DNA of 64,000 nucleotides from Oikopleura dioica. Taxonomy: Eukaryota > Chordata > Appendicularia > Copelata > Oikopleuridae. The position numbers and the translations under genes were made by a program. The DNA lies in NCBI GenBank assembly GCA_907165135.1, contig OU015566.1:4714501-4778500 (forward strand), in the 5' to 3' direction. How positions within the stretch are numbered: position 1 is the first letter of the stretch; each line of letters starts with the position of its first letter. Below are positions 33,787 to 44,666 of the stretch, one piece after another. Under the pieces are notes generated by a model that saw nothing but the letters and a program-made list of their open reading frames with translations, searched no databases and was not told the DNA's origin.

Positions 33787-34783
33787 GGTAAACCAAACAA
33801 AAACAATTGAATCTCATCATCATATTTCTAGAAAATTTCAATTACAGAGTCAACGAAGTAAACCGTAAGCCGTAAGCCCTGGAGCGTGTAGTAAATCATA
33901 ATTCTCCAATTCAGAATTCTCCTTGTTGATTTTCGTCATTGTTTCAAAAATCCGCCTGATTAACTTTATAAAGCTCCGTCAACAGAATTCAAAATGACCA
34001 AATGACCATCGCCGGAGCGTAAAAACGAAAAATTCCAAAAAGAATTCTTCTCCTCGTTTTTTTTTCTCCCTCTTTTGTCTCGCGATTTGTCAGCTACACT
34101 CGTAAAAGGTATCATATCTCGGCGATAAAGTTTCATTTGAGGCGCGTTTTTTCAAAAAGAAAAAATCAAACAAAGCCAAAATCGGCAAATTAAACACTTG
34201 AAATCGAAGGTTAAGCAGAGAAGTGGTATCCTTATCCTTGTTAAAAAGGGAGAAATCGCCAGAGGGCATTTGCAGCTCCACTAAACCCAACCTAGAAAAC
34301 TACCGGTCCGAGCAAGAGAAATCTCAAAGAGGAAAAATGAAAACTGGAGAGAGAAAATGATGATCGAAATTTGATTTTACGAAGAAAAAATAAATAAAAA
34401 AGAGGTTAGCGAAAAACAGTTTTATTGAGATTTCTAAGCGGAAAAAATTATGACAGTCATGGAATTTCTTAAAAATTATTTTATCTAGTAAAAAAATTTA
34501 TTTTTAAATTAAAATGATGGTAATTTTATTGTTTATTTATCATTTAAATTAAAAGTAATTTTTTAATATAAATAAAATTTAAAATATTATTATTGAATTT
34601 TTAATAAATTTTTCATATTTCGATTTTAAATCAACAATTCTGAATATTTAACTAAAATAGTTAATTATAAATTAATAATTTAATAAAAATGTAAAATGCA
34701 AAATGCTTATTTAGACACTCATTAATCCTATGCTATCCTAGCATCAAAAAGCCAACAGTAAAACATGATCTATTTTCAGAACA
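33787..34783. other. Intergenic, AT-rich
   Basis: Divergent spacer between the kinase-like gene and the TRPM gene. 34430-34720 is A/T low complexity. A 66-codon minus-strand frame (34090-34290) has no support. Confidence 0.5.
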
Positions 34784-37700
34784 ATGGTCACCAAGGCGGA
34801 ACGCGCCAACAATAGCTCTCCCAGCACCGAAAAATACCGCTTATCAATCATTCTGAAAATGAAATGAAAATTACGCCGAAAGAGATTTCTCGCGAGATTT
34901 CTCAAAAATCAACAAGCTACGAAAATGAAGCTGTCGTGGTCATTGAAGAGCCCGTTCAAGTTGGAACTGATGGGAACCGCGTCATCAACAGAAGCGACAT
35001 GGTTCTAGCGCCAAAAGGAAGGGAGAAAAATCAAGGAAGGCTTGAATTTCGAGCAAATTCGATTTGTAAAACTAGAATTTTTTAATGAAGGGTTGGGAAA
35101 GGTTTAAGCCGAAAAAAGCCGCCGGCGAATTGAGCGACAAAAGTCCGAAACTGAAAATTATCTGAAAAAACTCAACGAATTCGTCGAGTGCTACGGCCGA
35201 ACGCACAACTTCGATGGAGAGGAGTTCTACAACTTTGGCATTTTCCGCTTCGGGCTCGGAAAGGACTACATTCGCCCGTGCAATTTTGTGATGGTCCGAA
35301 ACGAGTTGGATCTGAACCCGAAGTTGCACTACGATTATTTGATGCGCTCGAACCCGGCGCCCGGGATGATTCTCTCTGTCCACGGAACAGGCATCAGCGA
35401 ATCCCTGGATGGCGGATACGCGGCCTCCTTGCTCGTCAAGGAGCAAATCTACAAAGCCGCCGAGTGCACTGGCTCCTGGATCACGACTTCGGGGATGAAC
35501 GATCCGCTGAACAACTTGATCGGAAGCGCCAGATACGAAGTGGGGAGACAAACGGGCGACAAGGTGCCCATCATTGGGTTTCCTTTTTGGGAAGCGATCA
35601 AGGAGAAAAACGGGCTAAAAGTCAACCCCTATGGAAAACCGGAAGAGAAAAGGGAAGAAGAGGAGGAGGTCGAAGTCAGGAAAGAAATCATCATGTCGAC
35701 AAACGACAGCAGCTTGGACCGGAATCACTCCCAATTCATGATTTTCGAAGGCCGAACGATCCGAACAAGCTCGAATCCGCAGCGAAACAACTTTCGCTTC
35801 CACGTCGAAATGAAATTCAAAGATGAAGGGGACGGAATCCCCGTGGCAAATATTCTCGTCTCCGGCGACTTGAGCTCGTTGAAATCGATTATTCTTAGCT
35901 GGGCTCGGAAACTTGAGTAGAAAACCTGAGTCAGGTTTTGAAGAGCTTAAATGGAAAGCCGCGTGGCAGGAATAATAATTAATGAAAAACAAATTTAAAA
36001 TAATATGAAAAATATAAAAAAAGTTAAAGAAGTTCTATTATAATTCAAATTTTAATTTTTTGAGAAATCATAATTTTATTCTGAAATGGACAAGTCGGCA
36101 TCTTTTTTTAATAATGAGTTTGAGAACTCTTTTCATTTATTTAGTAAGTAATGCCACATTTGCCCAATTTTATCGTAAAGATCAAGTTATCGAGCATGAA
36201 ATTCCGACTCTTCAATACCGGATATGACCTTATCCACAAATGTTTTAGAGACATGGAAATTTCAAATGGGCAAAAGCACCATAATTCCAAAATTTCATCA
36301 AAAATTTGGTCGAAACCGTCAAAATATTTTCGCGGCTTTCGATTTAAGCTCTCCAGAACCTGAGTCAGGTTTACTTGTCAGGTTATCGAGCCCAGATTCT
36401 CAGACTCAGGGAAGAAACATCGGTCATCATTTTCAAGGGAGCTGGTGGTGCGGCAGATGTCGTGGCAAACTCACTCGAATTTTTAGCCTCAAAAGCGAGT
36501 GAAATGGAGTATTCGAATTTCTCGGCCGATACGAGCTTCGATTCAGACTCGTTGACCGAAAACTTGGTTGATGGGAAAATTCCCGACGCTTCTGATCGGC
36601 TTAATGAGCGGATTTATCAAGCAATGACGACGCTGGAAATGATGGAGATTTTGAAGAAATCGTGTATTTCGAGAAGAAGCGCGGTCGAGGTCAAAAGCTG
36701 GGTCGTCGACATCAAGAAAATATTTCTCATGCGGAAGCACATCACGATTTTTAATTTGAAGCAGAAAAAGAAGCTCTCGCATGTGTTGATGGAAAATGTG
36801 CTCAAGGACAGAGTTGTAAATTATGCTTTATTTTCGCTAAGCTGAGCTTAACTGAGCTGATCTGAGCTGAGCTGAGCTAAACTGAGCTAAGCTGAACTGA
36901 GCTGAACTGAACTGAGCTGAGCTGAACTGAGCTGAGCTGAGCTGAGCTGAGCTGAGCTGAGCTGAGCTGAGCTGAGCTGAGCTGAGCTGAGCTGAGCTGA
37001 GCTGAGCTGAGCTGAGCTGAGCTGAACTGAGCTGAGCTGAGCTGAGCTAAGCTGAGCTGAGCTGAGCTGAGCTGAGCTTAGCTGAGCTGGGTGAGCTAAG
37101 CTGAACTGAGCTGAGCTGGCTGAGCTGGGCTGAGCTGAACTGAGCTGAGCTGGGTGAGCTAAGCTGAACTGAGCTGAGCTGGCTGAGCTGAGCTGAGCTA
37201 AGCTGAGCTGAGCTAAGCTGAGCTGAGCTAAGCTGAGCTGAGCTAAGCTGAGCTAAGCTGAGCTGAGCTAAGCTGAGCTGAACAGAGCTGAGCTAGGCTG
37301 AGCTGAGCTGAGCTGAGCTGAACAGAGCTGAGCTGAACAGAGCTGAGCTGAGCCGAGCTAAACAGAACTGAACAGCGCTGAGCTGAGTTGAACAGAGCTG
37401 AGCTGAGCTGAGCTTAGCCGGGTAAGCTGAGATAGGCAGTAAGCACACTCAGCTCAGCAAATTTGCAACTCTGCTAAAGGATGATTCAGTTCGGCAACTG
37501 TTCGTCGCGATGCAGATGAATCTAACCTCAGTTGTGAAAGCTCAGCTTGAGAAAATCAACATCAAGGGATACCGAGCTCTTTTCTCATCGGAAAAGGCTT
37601 ACGACATGTTTTTCGGAGCGATTGCTGACAACAACATTGCCTTTGTTTCGATCTTTCTTGAGCAAGGAATCGATCTGTCCATGTCCGAAGAAATGGACGG

Positions 37701-40700
37701 CAAAATCACCAAGTTCTTCAATCAAACTCGGCAGCAACTCCCCGGTGTTTTTGAAAAAGTGAAGAAGCATGAAGACAAAAAGAGGTTGATCGAGCTTCAA
37801 AGTCCGAGAAAACGATTTCTTGGAAAACGAAAAATCGAGGAAGAAGAAAAAATCAAACAGATGGACAGTGATTTTTCTGTTTTTGACGTGATTTCTGGCC
37901 TGCGAATTTTGAAAAAGGACTATATCAGCAATTACGGGGTCTACATCGACGACCAGGATCCAATGATCCGCGGCCGGTTGAACCCAGTCAAAGCGCTGTT
38001 TTTCTGGAGCCTGGCGACGGAGAACTTCGAAATGGCGGAAATTTTCTGGCGGGAGGGGGAAAAAGACGCACTAGTCCTCGCTCTAGTTGGCGCGGCGGCC
38101 TGCGACTTTATTTCAAAACTGTCAAAGACGTACGATATCAAATGCGAAATTGGAACTCACAAGAAGAAATTCACCGATTTGGCGATTGGGCTTTTGTCGG
38201 AGAGCATCAAAAATGACAACGAAAACACGAGGAAATTCTTGACCCAAATTCATCCGGAATATGGACAATTGACGCCTCTAGAAATCGCTGTCAACGGAAA
38301 CGTCATTGCCTTCGTCGCGCATCGATTTGTCCAGCACGAGTTGGACACAATCTGGCTCGGTCGAATCTCGAAGCTCGCTTTCGAATCCGGCCGGAATAAA
38401 GAATGGGTCTACTACTGCTCCCTCGCCATGCCTTTCGGAGCTCCTTACTGGCTCAAATTCGACACCCACAAACCAACAGCTTCGTATTTGACAAAATTCA
38501 GGTGCTTCTTCAATGCGCCGAGAACTGTTTATGTTTATAATTTCATCATGTATACAATCTATCAAGGACTTTTTGGTTATGTCCTGACGATGCAATTTTG
38601 CACAAGACCGTTTTTTGCTGAATGGTTTTTGCTTGCTTGGACGATAACACTTATTTTGGAAGAATTTCGACAAATGAAAAGCTCAGGAACGGGTCAACCG
38701 AGCTCGAGTTGTATTTTCGGAGCCGCGGCAAAAAATTGAAGTGATTTTCTTGAATCAGGGTTTTGATTGGCAGGTAGACAAAATACAGCAATCTTATTGG
38801 TCTTCCAAAAATGCACTCCTATTTATTTTTTTGGACTAAACTAAAACTGGCAGTGAATTCTCGGATTACCAATAAGATTGCTGTATGTCGTCTAACAGCC
38901 AATCAAAACCCTTTTCCACAAAATCACTTCCATTTCTGGCCATGCCCGATTTCATCCCGAAAATCAACTTGACTCTAAGAGCCGCGGCAAAAAATTGAAG
39001 TGATTTTCTGGAATCAGGGTTTTGATTGGCCTGTAGACCAAATCCAGCAATCTTATTTGTAATCCAAAAGTGCACTTCTATCGATTTTTTGGACAAAACC
39101 AAAAAATGGAAGTGAATTTTTGGATGACCAATCAGATTGCTGTATTTGGTCTACTGGCCAATCAAAACCATGATTTAGAAAATCACCTTCATTTTATGGT
39201 TTTGCCCGATTTTCGCTGTTTTCTATTCGTCTTTGTTGATCCCAATAAGATGGCAACAGTTTTCTGAACCAACTCCACCACTGGATGCAAGACGAGTGGA
39301 ACATCATGGACATGATCGGATTCGTCGTCCTCTCCATCGGCGTCGTCCTCAAACTGTCAACCGAGCCCGAAAACACCGACTGTACATTTTTCTCCGGAGG
39401 CCCAGAGGAATGCTGCCCGCTTCAGATGTCGCCAGAGTTTCAAACATCTCAGATTTTGTACACGATTTCATTCATTGTTCTGATGATCCGAATGATGAAT
39501 TTTTACATCGTCACGAATGTCATGGGTCCGAATATCATCATCATCTGGCACATGATCAAGGACATGTACTTCTTTTTGATCATGTTTGGAATATTGATCT
39601 ACGCGTATGGAGCTTCCATTCAAGGATTACTCTATCCAAACGAGTTCCGAATCTTGGAAGTTTTCGACGGTGTCTTTCGCCGGCCACTTTTGACCGTTCT
39701 CGGCGAAACTTTCATGAAAGAAGTCCAAGCTTGGGGATTCGAGGGCCTCGCCGACCCAAGCAACGATCCACTTGAATCTGATCCAGGAGCATACTGTACC
39801 AATACAACGACGAAAAGCGGCCTCTTGCAGGATATGGCAGATTTTACCACTATGTCAATGCGATGTCCACAAGAAAACTGGTTTATCAAGGGTCTCTCGT
39901 TGTTTTACATGATGAGTGCGAATATTATTCTTTTGAACTTGCTCATCGCCATGTTTACGCACAGTTTCGACGTTGTCAAAAGCAATCGATCAGGTGAAAA
40001 ATATAGAAAAATATAAAAAAATAATAAAATTTATTTAAGGACCCCCGTCAGGATTTTTCGAAAAATCAAATTTTGACCCTGGAAATGGATTTTGAAAACG
40101 ATTTTGAGGCTCCATTTTTTGAGGGTCTATCTCGACTCCTTCATCCCCAAAATCGCATTTGAAAATCGGACTTTTCGCCGAAAATTGACGAATTTGCCCT
40201 AATTTTGGCAAAATATTGATTTTTCTTGGTCGAAATTTCCTCTTATCAAGATTTTGAAGCAAGTTTAACCTGAGGACGCATTAACAACCAAAAATAAGGT
40301 GTTTTTAAAAATTTCCATTTTTCGAGGAAAAAGCTGACGGTGGGGGGCCTTAAATTCAATATTTTGTAAATATATAAAAATAAAATATATATTAATATAT
40401 ATCTATTAAAATTAATTATTATATTAAACTATATTTAATTTTTATATATAGATAAAATTTACAATTATTCTTTTAAAATATAATAAAATATAAAATTCTA
40501 AGGTGATATGGATCTTTGGAACTCAAAGCGCTACGCCCTAATCAAGGAGTATTACCGTCGACCTGCCCTAGTTCCTCCCTTTTACGTCCTTCGATTCGTC
40601 GCAAAAGCCTTTGAAAAAATCATCCTTCTTTGCTTCGGCAGCAATTGGGACTTGCGGAATCGAACTCGAGAGATTCACCGTAAACTCGAAGAAACCAAGC

Positions 40701-42719
40701 GCCCCATGAGAAGACATCTTCAAAACTCTCTAGGAGGAGTTCCGACTTATTTCGGAGAAATTCAAGTTGGCAAAAATTGCGCCCAAGCATCGGAAAACAT
40801 AACAAAATCGACGATGCAAGGACGAAAGAAGTGACAATTGAAGAACTTGAAGCTCATTTCTACAGCGTCAGCGCCAAATTCATTTCGCGGCACAAGAAAA
40901 AAGTTCAAGAAAAAGCCGCGCTGGAGGAAAAACTCTACGATTCTAGCGACGAAGAGGAAGAAATTCAACAAAAACTGGATCAAATGGACGAACATATGAA
41001 AAAGATGCTGAAGAACATTTCCGATCGACTATCAAAAGTGCAAAAGAAAATGGACAAATCGCAAAAGCCAGACTTTGATCCGGAATTTGCAGAAAGACGA
41101 AAAGTTATTGGCGATTTTATGCGAGAAAAACGAGGCCAGGATTTGAGTCGAAATCCTCATCTTCCCGTTTCGAGCAAAAAAGTCCTCAGCAAATTCAACA
41201 TTCCTGACAACATTCTGACCCGCGGAAATGGCAATTCTTCAGACTCCGATGAAGACGATGATTTGCTCGGTGAAATTCAAAGTTTCAAACTCACGAAGCT
41301 CAAGCCAGTTTCTCCACTAGAGCCACTAGAATTTACAGAGCTGACCCTTCAGCACGAAGAAGAAAAACCGATAGAATATGTCACAGTCGTTCACGAAAGA
41401 GTTGGAGCGGTTGGCCCGCAAGAAGAAATTGTCGAAATGATGGAAGAAAGTGAATTTGTCGAGATGTCAGATGATGATGTTGAGCTTCATCTCCCAGAAG
41501 AAACGTCTTCAGTTTCTGTCGATGGTTCTTTGGAGCCTTCAAGTCCGCGCTCCGAGTCTCAAAACATCGAGAAGAAAAAGAGCTTGTCGATGAAAAAGCG
41601 CGCAAAAAAAGCTTCGATCAGAGTTCAACAATCATTTTCAAGAACTCCAACACCAGATGGCAGTCCGAGGAAAAAATCATCAAAGAAAAAGTCTTCCTCT
41701 CAGCCTCCTCCACCCCCCGGAGCACCACCGCCACCACCACCAGCAGCGGCACCGTGTCTCTCACAAGTTGGCCCGCCTCCTCCGCCTCCTCCAGCAGCGC
41801 CGGCTTGTAATCTTCCTCCTCCAAAGCCCAAGTCTGGTTTCTTGTCCAAAGTCAGTTCGAATGTCCCAAAACCGCCGCCAATGCCGAGTTGGATGCGCAA
41901 GGGCGCTCATATGTTGAATCCAATGACGTTGACGAGGAGTTCACCTCCGAGTAAGATTTCCAGTCCGAAGAAAATATCCTCGCCGAAAAAGTACAAACTG
42001 GAAAAACAAAGGAAAATTGACAGCAAGTCTCCTTCCTTTTCTCCAGCACTTCCCTTTCCCTTTGAAGATGTGATGCAGATTATCGAGCTCAATCGAAGGT
42101 AAAACCTCTGCCCCCCAATTCTATCCCCCTTTTCACCCTTTTCAGACGTTGGAAACACTCCCGCTCGCCGAAATACGGAAAAGTCCAATCGGCTCCCCGC
42201 CGCGCTCTTATCACCAACGACCAGATCAGCTGGGACAGCTCTTTCCCCGGCTACTCCCCAGTCACACTGAACCACACGATTAAAACCCAACTTCGTAATC
42301 CGGCCGGAAGAACGGGAATCGCCGGACTTGGCTTTTTAGAAAATCTCGGAGAGAATGAAAAATTCGTTTTTGTGATTCGCGATGAGAATCAAATCCTCCT
42401 CGAAAAGAGGGGAAAGAATCTTCCAGTGGAGATCATTGAAAGTGGAAGAATTTCGAAGTTTTTGAAAAGACAAAATTTGCAAACTGAAGAATTTCGCTTT
42501 GGAGTCGTCGATTCTGAATGGAATACTGGTAAACCAATACGCTAGAAACCATGCTCGATATTTTCAGACAATGCTTGGGTCGAAATGACTGTAATCTACG
42601 CCTTCACAGACCTGACAAAGCCCCTTGGATGGGAGTTTATCGGACTCACGCCTTGCCCAATCAAAGAAAATCTCGGAGATTACTTCAAAAAACCTATTTC
42701 TGCCAGTGAAAATCTCTAA
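34784..42719 (+). CDS. TRPM2: TRPM2-like cation channel with degenerate NUDT9H tail
   Basis: The start is uncertain (ATG 34784 or 34864). The N-terminal SLOG/MHR region has ILSVHGTG, GSWITTSGM and FKGAGGAADVV. The 37463-38700 exon gives the pre-membrane helices and S1 (APRTVYVYNFIMY). 39286-39992 gives S2-S6 with a VLGETF pore region and ANIILLNLLIAMF in S6; the TRP helix follows at 40505 (DLWNSKRYALIKEYYRRPALVPPF). A coiled coil, acidic stretches and a Pro-rich run (about 41700-41830) precede a NUDT9H-like domain (NPAGRTGIAGLG, DNAWVEM) ending at 42719. The Nudix box is not recognisable. An element (35899-36395), a GAGCT array and a family-B MITE interrupt it. One base correction is needed at 40773-40777. 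Confidence 0.85.
35899..36395. mobile_element. CTGGGCTCGG-family element inside a TRPM2-like exon
   Basis: Ends CTGGGCTCGGAAACTTGAGT and TATCGAGCCCAG, with inner arms AACCTGAGTCAGGTTT at both ends. Flanked by ATTCTTAG (35891-35898) and ATTCTCAG (36396-36403), an 8-bp duplication with one difference. Non-coding, AT-rich middle. Confidence 0.88.
36836..37440. repeat. (GAGCT)n pentanucleotide array
   Basis: About 600 bp of GAGCT repeats with scattered GAACT, TAAGCT and GGGTGAGCT variants, filling most of a TRPM2-like intron. The reverse-complement family recurs at 59040-59680. Confidence 0.95.
38718..39240. repeat. Tandemly duplicated foldback (family C), intronic
   Basis: Two units of about 261 bp, each starting AGAGCCGCGGCAAAAAATTG. 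Each contains an inverted pair: GTTTTGATTGGC...GCAATCTTATTGG facing CCAAT(A/C)AGATTGCTG...GCCAATCAAAAC. Single arms of the same family occur at about 46890-46975 and 56275-56350. Lies in a TRPM2-like intron. Confidence 0.8.
40035..40353. mobile_element. Family-B MITE, copy 2 (intronic)
   Basis: Ends TTAAGGACCCCCGTCAG and CTGACGGTGGGGGGCCTTAA, with a conserved interior shared with 1737-2048 and (in inverted order) 61772-62122. Lies in the TRPM2-like intron between S6 and the TRP helix. Terminal TTAA could be the target duplication. Confidence 0.8.
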
Positions 42720-42796
42720 ATATTCGATCACTATAAAAGTGTAAAAACTTTCTGTCTTATCAGTAATATAACTTCTTATCAGTGGCGGATCAGCAT

Positions 42797-42868
42797 GACT
42801 CCTTGGCGCAACGGTAGCGCGTCTGACTCCAGATCAGAAGGTTGCGTGTTCGAATCACGTAGGGGTCA
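42797..42868 (+). tRNA. trnW-CCA: tRNA-Trp (anticodon CCA)
   Basis: 72 bases without an intron. Acceptor arms GACTCCT / AGGGGTC pair with one G-U. D-arm GGCGCAACGGTAGCGC, anticodon loop CTCCAGA with CCA, and T-arm GTTCGAATC (box B) are all present. The sequence closely matches animal nuclear tRNA-Trp, and a T-rich stretch follows (CTTTTTCG). Confidence 0.97.
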
Positions 42869-43635
42869 AACTTTTTCGATTCCAATGTTTATTCGTTGCA
42901 AGCATTTAGCAGGATAAATAAACCAATTTTCGCTTGAGAAATTTTTCTTACATGAGCACCATACTTTGGCTTCTAAGAACTGGCGCCTTTCCTCGTTGTT
43001 TTCTGCTTCCTTTTTAGCGGTTTTTCCAAATTTTCGATGGATTTACCGGTGAAAATAGGGGTTTCCCTGAAAAAATCCGAGAAAAAGCGACCTCTAGCGA
43101 ACGCATTTCATTTTCTTTTCAGTGGCGGAGGACCCCGCCTGCTGGAAGACTATCAATTCTAGAAGAGAAAACCGCTTTCCTCCAATCCAGACCCCACTAT
43201 CAGCAGCAAATCCAGGGGTCTTTTTCTTCTCTAGTTTCAGAACACCATGCCCTAAAAAAAGTTCAATACAGTAAGTTCACTTTGTTCTTCTTCAAAAATT
43301 AATGAAAGAAGTGTGTACCTTTCGGAAGCGCGGAACACTTGTGATCATCGTCGTTTGGCCCGACCCAAATGTCGAAATCATTCAGCCCTGTTCATTGGAC
43401 TTAAATTTGAGCTATAACAGCATGATTTGAGTGCTGAAGTGCTTAAAAAGTCATAAGCAAGTCATTTATTTTTCAAAGTCGAGGTTCAACAAATCCCTTT
43501 CAAAATTTAAGTTATTGAAATTGAATGTTTTAAAAAGTGTCTTTTGAAAGTCCTTCAAGTCCATTCCTTGGCTCTTTGTAAGCAAACCGCGAGCATTTGA
43601 TCCTGAATCGCCCGAAAGAACCCTGAAAGTCGGGT
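42869..43635. other. Intergenic with a dispersed 85-bp repeat
   Basis: 43066-43150 resembles 53623-53705 (shared AAAAATCCGA, AGCGACxxCTAGCGAAC, CGGAGGACCCC and GCTGGAAG blocks in the same order). I see no protein coding; a small RNA or ancient element are possible explanations. Confidence 0.45.
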
Positions 43636-44030
43636 CTATTTTTGCTCAAGAACAACCGTTTTTGGCCGAAAAAGTAAGACCCGATTTCTGAATGCTTTTT
43701 CCGCCTTTTTCCGCTGCGACGAGCTCACGAACTTGACTGGCAAGCTCCGGCGCTTTTGAAAAGTCGCGATTTTGAGGCTCTCGCTGATGTCTTCCACGAC
43801 AGTTGGTTCCGTTTGAGCCTCGCTTGAAATGCCAGAAGGGCCGTCTCCAGAAGTTATTGACAATGTTCGCACAACGGGCTTGCGGGTATGCTCGTCTTCG
43901 CGGCGATTCCGGCCTCGGACGAACAGACAGAGCATCTTCTAGCGCGAATTAAAGCTCAGAAATGATGAAGAGCACTTACGTAAGCAATGCAGTACATGGC
44001 GACAACGAGGAGAACCTTATTTCCGGTTGA
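43636..44030 (-). CDS. Single-pass membrane protein fragment (5' end missing)
   Basis: Two exons join at AY/KM. The upstream one gives a hydrophobic segment (NKVLLVVAMYCIAY) and the downstream one a basic cytosolic-type tail (FVRGRNRREDEHTRK...) ending VVLEQK. A family-A MITE at 44046-44118 abuts the upstream exon, and no start is visible beyond it. Not recognised. Confidence 0.4.
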
Positions 44031-44045
44031 AAATGAAATGATATT

Positions 44046-44118
44046 TTTAAGGGTCCACCTTCGATTTCCTAAATGACCGAAAATGTTTATTTTGAATATC
44101 GAAGGTAGTACCCTTAAA
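44046..44118. mobile_element. Family-A MITE, short copy
   Basis: Inverted ends TTTTTAAGGGTCCACCTTCG / CGAAGGTAGTACCCTTAAA around a centre containing GACCGAAAATG, matching the larger copy at 52177-52302. Confidence 0.8.
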
Positions 44119-44666
44119 CAGAAATTAACAGAAATCGTAAGAAAGATCCCATTAATTGGTGCCTACCCCTTAAATTTTCCATTTTTCAACCAATCAGAAA
44201 AAGAGCTAAGGACAAGTCCAAATAATACAGTGCTTTATCCGACAATTCATTCGTAAAAATCTTCGGCACGGGCAACGGCCTCTCAAATTCTTGACCCTCT
44301 TTGCAGGGCATTTTTTATTACTTTGAAAGAGATGAGCTTGAATAAGTTCTGTTGAAGGATTGTCTCTTTAGTTTTTTAGTTAATGATCTCTTAACATGAC
44401 TTGTTTCGGAACTGAGGTCAGACAGACGAGATCAGATTTGCTAGAACTCGCTTTTTCAAATATTCATTCGAAGACGATTAGTTATTTAGGCGAGTAAGGA
44501 TAACTGTCATTTCTGCGGTTTCAGGACATCCTCTTTTTTCTTTGATGTGAACATCATTTCATTACTGTAACAGATCATTACAGGCACAAGAATGAATATT
44601 GATCAAAAAAATGAAGAAAAAAGTGCATCATTTTCAATTATTTATTTTCAAATCAACATCAAATTT
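44119..44666. other. Intergenic, no supported gene
   Basis: Spacer between two minus-strand genes. No convincing frame, repeat or RNA seen. Confidence 0.4.

Noticed and set aside
34864-35085. 73-codon frame as a separate small gene
   Set aside because: It continues in phase, through a GTAAAA...TTTAAG intron, into the TRPM2-like N-terminus.
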